A DNA stretch of 64,000 bases. Origin: Brachyspira alvinipulli ATCC 51933 (GTDB lineage Bacteria > Spirochaetota > Brachyspiria > Brachyspirales > Brachyspiraceae). The DNA lies in contig NZ_KI912404.1 of NCBI RefSeq assembly GCF_000518245.1, positions 109,897-173,896 on the forward strand, given 5' to 3'. The notes beneath the pieces are model-generated. The model worked only from the letters and a program-made list of their open reading frames with translations. It was not told the origin of the DNA and made no database searches. The position numbers and the translations under genes were made by a program. Of this stretch, positions 1 to 8,179 are shown piece by piece. Position 1 is the stretch's first letter; the number at the start of each line of letters is the position of its first letter.

Positions 1-1
1 T

Positions 2-718
2 ACTATGGTAGTGCAGGGAGCTTTAATAGGACTTGGAAGGACTAGGGTGCCTCTTTTAATTAGTATACTTAGAATATGGTTTTTGAGATTTATATTTATA
101 ATAGTAACTACGAAATATTTATCATATTGGGCTGTATTTTGGGGCAATTTATTTTCAAATACAATGGCTGGAATAATAGCCTTGATTATAATATCAAAAA
201 CCCCTTGGCGTTCTGTTATTAATATAAGAACTCAAAACAGTATTATTTTAAGAACTAGACTATTTATAGATGAGTTGGGTGCAAAACTTTTTCCTCATAA
301 TATTGGTAAGAGAAAAGATTATATTCAAAAAATGAGAAATAAGTTAAGTAAAATTAAAGATCCTGTACAGCTTGTATTATTTAGAGAAAAAGAGTTTGAA
401 AAAATAGAAAAAATGAAAGAACGAGAAGAGAAAGAAAAGAAAAAAGAAGAAATGAAAAGATTAGAGAGAGCTGAGTGGAGAATGCAGTTAGAAGAGATAA
501 AAGAAAGAAGAGAAAAGATGAATAAAGAATATGAAGAATACAGAGAAGAAAGAAGAAAAGAAAAAGAAGCTCATAGAATAAAAGTAAAAGCTCAGGTTCA
601 GGAGAGAAGAGAAGCTAGACATAGACTTAGAGAAGAGAGAAAAAGAGAGAAAGAAAAGAGAAAAGAAGAACTTAAAAATAAGAAGAATAATAAAAATAAT
701 CAGGATAGTAATGGATAA
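2..718 (+). CDS. MATE-family efflux transporter, C-terminal part, with long charged tail (5' end outside window)
   Basis: The reading frame is open to the left edge, so this is only the end of a gene. The first 70 or so residues are hydrophobic and contain a GALIGLGRTRVPLL stretch followed by two membrane segments, which resembles the last helices of MATE-type multidrug/cation antiporters. From about position 300 the protein turns into an uninterrupted K/E/R-rich helix of roughly 130 residues with almost no hydrophobic spacing, ending in an Asn/Lys-rich stretch. Such a tail is not part of the MATE fold and is probably a cytoplasmic single alpha helix or coiled coil. The stop lies 8 bases inside the start of ispD, so the two are probably co-translated. 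Family call is good, substrate unknown. Confidence 0.7.
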   Translation, partial: TMVVQGALIGLGRTRVPLLISILRIWFLRFIFIIVTTKYLSYWAVFWGNLFSNTMAGIIALIIISKTPWRSVINIRTQNSIILRTRLFIDELGAKLFPHNIGKRKDYIQKMRNKLSKIKDPVQLVLFREKEFEKIEKMKEREEKEKKKEEMKRLERAEWRMQLEEIKERREKMNKEYEEYREERRKEKEAHRIKVKAQVQERREARHRLREERKREKEKRKEELKNKKNNKNNQDSNG

Positions 719-1433
719 GATTATGAATACAACTTTAATAATGCTTATAGCAGGAAGTTCAAAAAGATTTGGAGGAAAAGTAAAAAAGCAGTTCATAAAA
801 GTTGATAATAAGCCTATTTTTATACATACTCTTTGTTCAATGCTTAAATTTAATTTTAAGAATATAGTATTAGTAAGTTCTGAAGATGAAATTAATAATA
901 TAAAAAAAATAATAAAAAATTGCAATGATATAAAAAGCTCTGTGAAAAAGAATATTTATTATATATCAGGAGGAAGTGAAAGGGTTTATTCTGTATATGA
1001 AGCAATGAAATTTTTAAATAACTCTATAGAAGATATAAAAACAGATTATGTGTTTATACATGACGGTGTTAGGCCTCTTGTAAGCAAAAAAGAAATTAAG
1101 TCTTTATATGAATCTGTTTTAGAGTTTGATGCGGCTATACTTGCTTCTAAAGTTGTTGATACTATAAAAAAGGCCGATGATGATAAGAAAATAGTATCAA
1201 CTATAGATAGAACTTATCTTTACAGAGCTGCTACTCCTCAGGCTTTTAAATTTGAAAATTATATGAATGCCATAGAAAAATATATGAATGATAAAAATAA
1301 GAGTTTAGCTACTGATGATGCTGAAATATACAGCAAATATTTTGGAGATGTGAGAATAGTTGAATGTTCTTCTAATAATATAAAGATTACTAATAAAGAA
1401 GATTTAAATATTTTTATTAAATTAAAGTTATAA
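711..1433 (+). CDS. ispD: 2-C-methyl-D-erythritol 4-phosphate cytidylyltransferase (IspD)
   Basis: IspD transfers CMP from CTP to methylerythritol phosphate in the non-mevalonate isoprenoid pathway. The N-terminal nucleotide-binding loop is visible as IAGSSKRFGGKVKKQF, a variant of the usual A-x-G-x-G-x-R-x-G...K-Q signature, and the family's HDGVRPLVS motif is at about residue 118. Its 240 residues match the usual length. Two starts are possible, ATG 711 (overlapping the upstream stop) and ATG 723; the second begins right before the conserved LIMLIAGSS strand. In Bacilli ispD sits in the clp/mcs region downstream of yacL; here it is directly upstream of mcsA-mcsB, a partial echo of that order. 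Confidence 0.93.
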   Translation: MDKIMNTTLIMLIAGSSKRFGGKVKKQFIKVDNKPIFIHTLCSMLKFNFKNIVLVSSEDEINNIKKIIKNCNDIKSSVKKNIYYISGGSERVYSVYEAMKFLNNSIEDIKTDYVFIHDGVRPLVSKKEIKSLYESVLEFDAAILASKVVDTIKKADDDKKIVSTIDRTYLYRAATPQAFKFENYMNAIEKYMNDKNKSLATDDAEIYSKYFGDVRIVECSSNNIKITNKEDLNIFIKLKL

Positions 1434-1490
1434 TTTGCTTTTTTTTTTATTAAATGGTAAAATTTTCTAAATAATTTATTAGGGGTTCTT

Positions 1491-2039
1491 ATGTTGTGTG
1501 ATATATGCGGTAAGGAAAACGCTGTGTTGCATATTAATGAAAAGATAGGTAATAATAGCTATCAAATACATATATGCAAAAATTGCGAAGTTAATGGTAA
1601 TATTATAGAAAAATGTCTTGAACTTGAGTTTAATAATATCGATACCATATTCCCAAATTATAAATCTATACCTTCTAAAAAGAAAAGGAAGAAAGTATCT
1701 AGCTCTAATAAATTATGCAAAGTATGCGGATATTCTTTAGATGATTTCATAAAGACAGGAGTACTTTCATGTCCTAAATGTTATGAACATCTGAAATCTG
1801 ATATTAATAAGGTTGTAAAGAAAATACATAAAGAAAATAAGCATATTGGAAGAGTATCTAATAAAAACCTTACATATAGAGATATAGAAATAAAAATAGA
1901 AAAATATAGAGAAGAGATAGAATTATTAATAAAAATAGAGAAATATGAAGAAGCTGCTTTGATAAGAGATAAACTTGAGAATCTGCAAAAAGATTTAATA
2001 TCTAAAAAAAACAAGAGCGAAAAAAAAGATGTCCATTAA
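1491..2039 (+). CDS. mcsA: McsA-like protein: zinc-binding UVR-motif activator of arginine kinase
   Basis: Four CxxC pairs are visible (about residues 3/6, 29/32, 76/79 and 94/97), as expected for the two zinc-binding modules of McsA. The C-terminal third is helical and carries a UVR motif around EEAALIRDKLENL, the module shared with UvrB/UvrC and ClpC-associated proteins. In Firmicutes McsA activates the arginine kinase McsB and links it to CtsR and ClpC. The start is preceded by AGGGG eight bases upstream. The stop overlaps the mcsB start by 11 bases, so the pair should be translated together. Confidence 0.85.
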   Translation: MLCDICGKENAVLHINEKIGNNSYQIHICKNCEVNGNIIEKCLELEFNNIDTIFPNYKSIPSKKKRKKVSSSNKLCKVCGYSLDDFIKTGVLSCPKCYEHLKSDINKVVKKIHKENKHIGRVSNKNLTYRDIEIKIEKYREEIELLIKIEKYEEAALIRDKLENLQKDLISKKNKSEKKDVH

Positions 2040-3036
2040 TAATATAGCAAATTGGATATATGAAAAAGGTACTGATGATAATATAGTCTTATATTCAAAA
2101 GTATCCATTTATAGAAATATCGATAATATGAGATTTTTTTATAATATGGATAAGGATGATTTTGAAAAAGTAAATACTATACTTAAGCCAAATATAAATG
2201 ATATTAATTTGGGATTGACATATTCTAGAATACTAGATCTTTCAGCATTAGATATACGAATATTAATAGAAAATCTTACAGTTCCAAAAGAAAGAAATCT
2301 ATTAAATGCTTCTTTATATACAGATATTAATGGTTATATTTCAATATTGATTAACTCCAATCAACATTTGGAAATCCAAACTATTGCAAGAGGTCTTGAA
2401 TTAGAAAGATGTTTTGATTCGGCTTATAAAATAGAAAACATGCTTGATAAAAAAGTAGACTTTGCTTATGATAAAAAATTCGGATATTTGACAAGTTCTC
2501 CTAATATAATAGGAATATCTATGAATTTGGATGTATGTATGGCCGTTCCTTGCATTATATGGAAAACTCCTGACAATATAGAACATTTGACTAATGAATG
2601 CTATAAATTAGGTTTTGATGTTACTATAAAAAATGGTTTGATTAATATTAAGAATAATATTATGCTTGGAGTTACAGAAAAGTTTATACTTGATAGTATT
2701 ATTAATAAAGTCAAAGAAATATCAGAAAAAGAGAAAAAAATTAGAAATAGAATAAAAAAAATAGATAGTGTGAAAATAGAAGACAGAGTATATAGAAGCA
2801 GAGCTATATTATCAGCGGCAAGAACATTAAAATATAGAGAATTAATAAATCATAGTTTATGGCTTAGGGTAGGGCTTTATTATGGAATGTTTGATGATAT
2901 AGAATTGGATTCTTTATACTATATGTTTTTCTTGGGTAAAAATAATCATTTGAAGCAATTACATAAAAAAAATAATCATTATAGAAATATAGATGAAATT
3001 AGAGCTAATACAATAAGAGATATAATGAAAATATAA
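2029..3036 (+). CDS. mcsB: McsB-like protein (ATP:guanido phosphotransferase fold), probably catalytically degenerate
   Basis: The protein follows McsB over its length (335 residues; McsB is about 350), with clear anchors: a GLELE stretch, AYDKKFGYLT, and EDRVYRS near residue 251. However the residues that make the phosphagen-kinase fold an enzyme are changed. The NEEDH catalytic loop reads NSNQH (109-113). The CPTNVGTG loop with its conserved cysteine reads SPNIIGIS (157-164). The downstream RASV arginine is replaced, and the SRIRLARN phosphate-binding segment reads SKVSIYRN (23-30). The flexible RG..GEG loop is missing. From the sequence I infer a pseudokinase that may still bind McsA, or a protein arginine-binding adaptor. 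Family assignment is firm; loss of activity is an inference. Confidence 0.8.
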   Translation: MSINNIANWIYEKGTDDNIVLYSKVSIYRNIDNMRFFYNMDKDDFEKVNTILKPNINDINLGLTYSRILDLSALDIRILIENLTVPKERNLLNASLYTDINGYISILINSNQHLEIQTIARGLELERCFDSAYKIENMLDKKVDFAYDKKFGYLTSSPNIIGISMNLDVCMAVPCIIWKTPDNIEHLTNECYKLGFDVTIKNGLINIKNNIMLGVTEKFILDSIINKVKEISEKEKKIRNRIKKIDSVKIEDRVYRSRAILSAARTLKYRELINHSLWLRVGLYYGMFDDIELDSLYYMFFLGKNNHLKQLHKKNNHYRNIDEIRANTIRDIMKI

Positions 3037-3072
3037 AAGATAATTATAGTATTTTAACCATAATTATCTTTT
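3035..3072. terminator. Bidirectional terminator between mcsB and the LEA-type lipoprotein
   Basis: A 13-bp perfect stem (AAAAGATAATTAT paired with ATAATTATCTTTT) encloses a 12-base loop, with A/T runs on both sides. It lies between two convergent genes and would serve both. Confidence 0.75.
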
Positions 3073-3081
3073 ATTGTTTGT

Positions 3082-3579
3082 TTATTGTTCTGTAAAATTT
3101 AATTCTTTAGTGTAAGGGAATTTGAAGCTCATTCCATATACAGTGAAAGTTATATTCATATTAGCTTTACATTTGAAACTTTTATTTTTAAGAGCATCAA
3201 ATGCAGTTGTAAATACATCTGCGTAATTAGCTTTGAATTTTAAATTTACATCTTTTGTTTGTTTAGAAGGTATTTTTAAAGTTTCTACTGTATTTCCACT
3301 TGCAAAAACTTTTCCGGAAGTATTTACCAAATCAACTTGCAGTTTATCTACAGGAACTTCAAATGACAGATTATTTTTTACTTCTAAAGTAACATTTAAG
3401 CTTATATCTTTTAATGTTATTTCAGAAATAGAAGCACTTTTTACCTTTATATCTGGTTTGTTTTCTTCGATATAACTTCTTGTTATTTCTCTTGCACTTG
3501 ATTGTAAAGTTTCACATGATATTATGAAAATTGACAAACTAATAATTGAAAATAATGGTATTAAGATTTTTTTTGACAT
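3082..3579 (-). CDS. LEA14/WHy-type lipoprotein
   Basis: A signal peptide ends in a lipobox IISC at residue 22, so the mature protein should be lipid-anchored. The rest (about 140 residues) has the alternating beta pattern of the LEA14/WHy fold: SASISEITLKDISLNVTLEVKN followed by PVDKLQVDLVN and a PSKQTKDVNLKF strand. The family is a two-layer immunoglobulin-like domain with proposed protective or scaffolding roles in envelopes; no enzymatic function is expected. A second member of the same fold, without a signal peptide and broken by a frameshift, is at 11481-11880. Confidence 0.72.
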   Translation of the reverse strand: MSKKILIPLFSIISLSIFIISCETLQSSAREITRSYIEENKPDIKVKSASISEITLKDISLNVTLEVKNNLSFEVPVDKLQVDLVNTSGKVFASGNTVETLKIPSKQTKDVNLKFKANYADVFTTAFDALKNKSFKCKANMNITFTVYGMSFKFPYTKELNFTEQ

Positions 3580-3635
3580 GATATTTATCCTTATTTCTTT
3601 TTATTTAAAACATTAATATTAGTAAACAGTCAAAT

Positions 3636-3665
3636 AAAAAGAGGTTCTAATAGAACCTCTTTTTA
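3636..3665. terminator. Terminator downstream of the PepSY-like gene
   Basis: Near-perfect hairpin, AGAGGTTCTA paired with TAGAACCTCT, flanked by A5 and T5 runs. It is 31 bases beyond the stop of the minus-strand PepSY-like gene and would end its transcript before the lipoprotein gene. Confidence 0.85.
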
Positions 3666-3695
3666 TTTTTTCATAAACCTTTTATATTTCATCCA

Positions 3696-4127
3696 TTAGT
3701 CATCCCATTTCTGTCCTACTAATTGTCCGTCAGAAGATATAAACAATTCCATCATATTATTAAGTTTTATTTTGTAATTTCCCCATTCTTTTTCTACATC
3801 TATCATCATAGCTTGAGGATGAGTTCTTCTTACTGTATTAGCTACAGCTTGAGGCAATACGCTTAAAGGAACTCCATTATATTCTCCGTCTATATTAACC
3901 CAGTTTCCGTTAGGTAAAAAATCTATAGTAGCACCATTTGATAATTTAACGTCAAATTTTCCATCATCTCTTTCAACTTTCCATATTTGCACACCAGGAT
4001 AAACTCTCTGTATAAAACTTCTTGCTTTTTGAGGTAATGATGAAACAGGAACTACCCAATCAGCAAAAAGGCTTGAAGTAGAAATGATAGTTAATGATAT
4101 TAATAAAGCAAATATTTTTTTTGTCAT
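3696..4127 (-). CDS. Secreted PepSY-like (BLIP-fold) protein
   Basis: Residues 1-22 are a signal peptide ending in LFA before DWVVP. The mature part holds two tandem units, each with a helix of type LPQKARSFIQRVYPG or LPQAVANTVRRTHPQ followed by a beta sheet (VERDDGKFDVKLSNGATIDF and VEKEWGNYKIKLNN). This is the putative beta-lactamase-inhibitor-like/PepSY pattern common in periplasmic proteins of gut bacteria and spirochaetes. It probably acts in the periplasm; partner unknown. It is a single-gene unit with its own promoter and terminator. Confidence 0.75.
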   Translation of the reverse strand: MTKKIFALLISLTIISTSSLFADWVVPVSSLPQKARSFIQRVYPGVQIWKVERDDGKFDVKLSNGATIDFLPNGNWVNIDGEYNGVPLSVLPQAVANTVRRTHPQAMMIDVEKEWGNYKIKLNNMMELFISSDGQLVGQKWDD

Positions 4128-4189
4128 AGTTAATCTCCTTAATTTATTTTTTCATAAATAATCTCATGTAAATTATCTTTACAATTATG

Positions 4190-4217
4190 AGTATAGCAGA
4201 AAAACAATTAATGTCAA
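4190..4217 (-). promoter_or_regulatory. Promoter of the PepSY-like gene
   Basis: On the minus strand TTGACA is followed after 16 bases by TATACT, about 65 bases upstream of the start codon. The 4,220-4,500 stretch holds no gene; it has an AT-rich leader and an isolated CTAGGGCG sequence near 4350 that resembles the repeat motif seen at 45,730. Confidence 0.7.
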
Positions 4218-4507
4218 TAGAATTTACTTTATTTTTACAATTTTTTTACAAAATATTGGTATTTGTACAGTTTAATAAAACCTATACAACATAACTTTTT
4301 TTGTATAGTCTAAATTATTCATTTTTTTCATAATAAATTAAAAATTACTAGGGCGTAAAATATGTTATTAATATGATAATTTGAAATGGATAGATTATCT
4401 TTATTTGAATATATACTAAAAATATTTTATATAAAATTTTATTTTTACAATTGTTTTTTATTTTCGTTTTAATAGTAAAAAAAATAAAAGAAGTTAGTGT
4501 TAGAAAA

Positions 4508-5509
4508 ATGAAAAAGAAAATTTACTTATCAATACCAATAATAGCTGTAGCATTAATAATAGCAGTATCTTTTTATAGAAGCAGAGAAAAATATATAACA
4601 GCAACTATAGTTATAAGCGATACAATATTAAATGTAACAGCACAAACATCAGGAAAAGATATAGATATATTGACTCAGGATATAACAAATGAGATTAATA
4701 GAATAGATAATATATTAAATCCATATAATACTTCCAGTGAAATAGCTAAAATTAATTCAGAAAGTTTAAAAGGTAAAACAGAAATTGAAATATCAGATGA
4801 AATGGCACATATATTTGAAACGGGTTTAAGATATTCAAAAATTAATCCGTCATTTGATATCAGTGTAAGACCATTAATAGAGCTTTGGGGATTTGGGGTA
4901 AAAGAAAATCAAACAGTTCCTTTGAAATCTGAAATAGATAAAGCTTTGAGTAATATAGATTATTCATCTGTAAGTTTGATAACTAATAATGACAATAAAA
5001 AAATATTAAAATTATCAAAACCATTAACATTTGATTTCGGTTCTTATGGTAAAGGTTATATAATAGAAAAATTAAAAAGTATATTTAAAGAACATAATAT
5101 AAATAATTATTTAATAGATTATGGCGGAGATACTTATGCTAATGGAGTTAATAGCAGAGGAAAGCCTTGGGTAATAGCTATAAGAAATCCTAGAAATGAT
5201 GCTGATGGTTATTTAGGATTATTGGAATCAACAAATACTACTATAGTTACAAGCGGTGATTATGAGAGATATTTTACTCAAGATGGGACTAATTATCATC
5301 ATATAATAGATGCTGAAGTCGGATATCCTACATATAATAGTATATCTGCTACAATAGTTCATACAAATGCCGAAGAAGCAGATGCCTTATCAACAACTGC
5401 ATTTTTAATGGGAACTAACTTTTTTACAAATGAGGCATTTAGATATAAAGAAGCGTATATAGTAACTCCTGAAGGTGAATTATATATAGTAACTAATGAA
5501 AATTTTTAA
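4508..5509 (+). CDS. apbE: FAD:protein FMN transferase (ApbE)
   Basis: ApbE attaches FMN by a phosphoester bond to Thr of target proteins, notably RnfG/RnfD and NqrC/NqrB, outside the cytoplasmic membrane. The ApbE core is recognisable: LNPYNTSSEIAKIN, FDISVRPLIELWGFG, the FDFGSYGKGYI motif, YLIDYGGDTYANG, and TSGDYERYF followed by HHIIDAEVGYP. An N-terminal membrane anchor (about residues 5-22) puts the domain on the outer face. I prefer ATG 4508 because the 19 residues from an upstream ATG (4451) would add an odd second hydrophobic start. The gene stands alone, but rnfD and rnfG at 51,691-53,369 carry the expected acceptor threonines. Confidence 0.9.
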   Translation: MKKKIYLSIPIIAVALIIAVSFYRSREKYITATIVISDTILNVTAQTSGKDIDILTQDITNEINRIDNILNPYNTSSEIAKINSESLKGKTEIEISDEMAHIFETGLRYSKINPSFDISVRPLIELWGFGVKENQTVPLKSEIDKALSNIDYSSVSLITNNDNKKILKLSKPLTFDFGSYGKGYIIEKLKSIFKEHNINNYLIDYGGDTYANGVNSRGKPWVIAIRNPRNDADGYLGLLESTNTTIVTSGDYERYFTQDGTNYHHIIDAEVGYPTYNSISATIVHTNAEEADALSTTAFLMGTNFFTNEAFRYKEAYIVTPEGELYIVTNENF

Positions 5510-5567
5510 AATATAATTTTATAATTGATTAAATTTTATTTATTAGATTTTTATAATGAAATTTGAA

Positions 5568-5609
5568 AGCGATAAACAAGCACTGATATTTTTAAGCAAG
5601 TTTATCGCT
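5568..5609. repeat. 10-bp inverted repeat downstream of the broken ATPase gene
   Basis: AGCGATAAAC and GTTTATCGCT are perfect inverted copies separated by 22 bases, between convergent apbE and the ABC ATPase pseudogene. There is no clean T-run, so it may be a weak terminator or a protein-binding site. Confidence 0.45.
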
Positions 5610-5628
5610 AACAAATAATAAGAAATTA

Positions 5629-6356
5629 TTATTTATTTAAAACTTTATACAAAAATTCTTTAATTCTATCATGTTTAGGATGAGCAAAAAATTCTATAGG
5701 TTCTTCATCTTCTAATATTTTACCATCATTCATAAAAAGTATTCTAGTAGCAACATTTTTAGCAAACCCCATCTCATGTGTAACTATAAGCATAGTCATA
5801 CCATCTTTAGCCAAATCTATCATAACATCCAAAACTTCTTTAATCATTTCTGGGTCCAAAGATGATGTAGGCTCATCAAAAAGCATTATTTCCGGCTCCA
5901 TAGCCAAAGCTCTAGCTATTGCTATTCTTTGCTTCTGTCCTCCGGAAAGCTGATTCGGATATGCATTCTGTTTATCTACAAGCCCCACTTTATCAAGAAG
6001 TTCTATAGCTTTTTTCTCAGCTTTTCTTTAGGTATTTTTTTTAATTTCATAGGTGCTAAAGTGATATTTTCCATAACTGTTTTATGCGGAAATAGATTAA
6101 AATGCTGGAAAACCATACCTAATTCTTGTCTCATCAAGTTAATATCAGTAGATTTATCCATAATACTCTTTCCATTAATTAGAATATCACCTTCTGTAGG
6201 CTCTTCCAATCTATTAATACATCTTAAAAAAGTAGATTTTCCGCTTCCGGAAGGTCCTATTATAGCGATTATTTCACCTCTTGAAACATTAACATCTATA
6301 CCTTTAAGAACTTTTAATTTTCCAAATTGTTTGTGTAAATTTTTTATTTTAATCAC
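5629..6356 (-). pseudogene. Polar amino-acid ABC transporter ATPase (GlnQ-like), frameshifted
   Basis: Two reading frames together give one complete ATPase. The first half has Walker A GPSGSGKST and the Q-loop FQHFNLFPH; the second half has LSGGQKQR, Walker B IMLFDEP and the switch histidine in VTHEMG. They are out of frame at about 6022-6025, where the coding strand has an A4 tract that would need five A for [20 protein letters not shown] to be continuous. Everything else looks intact. Either this is a real one-base deletion or a base-calling error in a homopolymer. The adjoining permease gene is also broken (two lesions), which favours real decay. Confidence 0.85.
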
Positions 6357-7061
6357 TTTCTCTTAACCCCTTTTCTACTTTTCTCATAAACATAGCAAAT
6401 GCAGAAGTTAATATTAGATATATGATACCAACAGCAATTAAAGGCTCAACACCTCTGTATGTTTGACTTGTAATAATATTAGCAGATCTTAATAAATCGA
6501 TACCGCCTATAAAACCAACTATTGAAGTTTCTTTAAGCAATGCTATAAATTCGCTTACAAGAGGAGGAAGTATTTTTTTACAGCCTGAGGTATTATTATT
6601 TCTTTCATAGACATAGAATAACTCATACCTAAAGCTCTTGCTGCCTCCATTTGTCCCTTATCCAAACTCTGTATACCTGCTCTTATAATTTCAGCTACAT
6701 AAGCACCGGAATTTATACCAAAAGCAATACCCGCTATAATAAGTATAGGAGTATCTCTTAAGCTATCAATAAAAACAACATTTGCCCATATCATAAGCTG
6801 CACAACTACCGGAGTTCCTCTAATAATATGAACATAGGCAAATGCAAGTCTTCATATAGGATTAAAATTAGATAATTTCTTTATATTTTTAAAAGGATGG
6901 AATGATGAAAGTTCCATTAAAGCTATAAAAATTCCTAGTACAATACCAATAATAGCCGAAAAAGCTGTGGTTCCTACAGAAAATATTAACCCCTTTATCA
7001 TATAAATATATCTACCGTTAGATATAAATATTTCTTTAAGAAGTTCTAAATATTCCAGCAT
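6349..7061 (-). pseudogene. Polar amino-acid ABC transporter permease (HisM/GlnP type), two lesions
   Basis: Three fragments make up one permease of about 237 residues. An in-frame TGA at 6852-6854 interrupts between LSNFNPI and RLAFAYVHIIRGTP; the frame continues unchanged after it, so this is a nonsense mutation (or a suppressed stop). A second break is at 6573-6579, where an A7 tract should be A8 to continue QAVKKILPPLVSEFIALLKETS as one frame. The EAARALGM loop that contacts the ATPase is present. The 3' end overlaps the ATPase start by 8 bases. The nonsense codon is not a homopolymer artefact, so the permease is probably non-functional in this strain. Confidence 0.85.
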
Positions 7062-7091
7062 AAAATCCCTCTATTATAAAATCCCTATATA

Positions 7092-7144
7092 CAAAAAAAT
7101 ATAATATCTTCTTTTCATATTCTTAAATACAAAAAGAAGATATT
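7092..7144 (-). terminator. Intra-operon terminator between binding protein and permease
   Basis: A 13-bp perfect stem (AATATCTTCTTTT with AAAAGAAGATATT), read on the minus strand, is followed by a T7 run. It lies between the substrate-binding lipoprotein gene and the permease, so most transcripts should stop after the first gene. Confidence 0.85.
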
Positions 7145-7174
7145 ATTATATATGATATTAAAAATTATTCTATA

Positions 7175-7924
7175 TTAAAAATATTTTTCTAATAGGGCAT
7201 CATAAGTTCCATTATCTTTTAAAGTTTTCAAAGCCTCATTAACTTTTGCTAATAACTCATTATCATCTTTTTTCATAGCTATAGCATATTCTTCTGTAGC
7301 AGAATCTGTTTCAACTAATTTTAATTCTGGGTTTTGAGCAGCATAATTTTTAGCAGGCTCATAATCTAAAACAACAGCATCAACTTTTTGAGCTTTTAAT
7401 GCTATAACTGTTTCTGAAGCAGCATTAAATTTTTGAATATCTACGTTAGGAAGTTCGCTTACTAAAAGATCTCCAGTATAACCTAATACAACTCCTACTT
7501 TTTTTCCAGATAAATTAGTAAAATAAGTAATATCTTGATTATTGCTGTAAACTAACATAGCTTGTTTAGAATTATAATAAGGATCTGAGAAATTAACAAA
7601 TTTTCTTCTTTCATCAGTTGCAGTCATTCCAGCTACTATTATGTCTATTTTTTTTGATTCTAATGCAGGCAATAAACCGTCAAATTTCATATCTACAAAT
7701 TCTATTTCAACACCTATCAATTTAGATATTTCTGTGATTAAATCAACATCGAAACCTACTATTTTGTCTCCTTCTCTATATTCAAAAGGTTCAAATTCTG
7801 CATTTGTACCTATGTATAATTTATTCTTTTCTGCTTGCTTTTTTTGACATCCTATAACTGCTAAAATAATAATCGATGCTGCTATAAGTACTTTAATAAA
7901 ATTATTTTTAAACATATTATTCAC
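7175..7924 (-). CDS. Amino-acid ABC transporter substrate-binding lipoprotein (family 3)
   Basis: The signal peptide ends in lipobox AVIGC at residue 26. The mature domain is a typical family-3 solute-binding protein: YIGTNAEFEPFEYREG at the start, FDVDLITEISKLIG, the hinge segment LPALESKKIDIIVAGMTATDERRKFVNFSDPYY, and AIAMKKDDNELL near the end. It should capture a polar amino acid in the periplasm. Its frame is intact although both partner genes downstream are broken, so it may still bind ligand, work with another transporter's membrane part, or be on its way to decay. Confidence 0.92.
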   Translation of the reverse strand: MNNMFKNNFIKVLIAASIIILAVIGCQKKQAEKNKLYIGTNAEFEPFEYREGDKIVGFDVDLITEISKLIGVEIEFVDMKFDGLLPALESKKIDIIVAGMTATDERRKFVNFSDPYYNSKQAMLVYSNNQDITYFTNLSGKKVGVVLGYTGDLLVSELPNVDIQKFNAASETVIALKAQKVDAVVLDYEPAKNYAAQNPELKLVETDSATEEYAIAMKKDDNELLAKVNEALKTLKDNGTYDALLEKYF

Positions 7925-7975
7925 CCAGTTTTGTACAATTACAATACAAAAAAATATAATTTTTATGTTCCTTCT

Positions 7976-8003
7976 ATTCTATATAATAATTGAAAAAAGT
8001 CAA
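7976..8003 (-). promoter_or_regulatory. Promoter of the amino-acid ABC operon
   Basis: Minus strand TTGACT, 16 bases, TAGAAT, ending 52 bases before the start codon of the binding-protein gene. Confidence 0.6.
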
Positions 8004-8179
8004 GATAAAGATATATAGATTATTTTTATAATACTTAAACTAGATTTAAAAACAAATGATTTTTATTTGATAATAATTATTATAAAAATATTCAATTTGT
8101 ATATTAACAAAATATGGTACATAATATATAATTTTTACTTAATTATTGATATTTATGTTAATAGTTTATAGGAGTGCTA

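Noticed and set aside
488-925. Minus-strand ORF of Phe/Ser/Ile-rich protein opposite the charged tail and ispD
   Set aside because: It is the antisense shadow of a Lys/Glu-rich coding region; no ribosome site or domain.
5568-5609. Strong intrinsic terminator
   Set aside because: The inverted repeat has no adjoining T-run on either strand, so it was listed only as a repeat.
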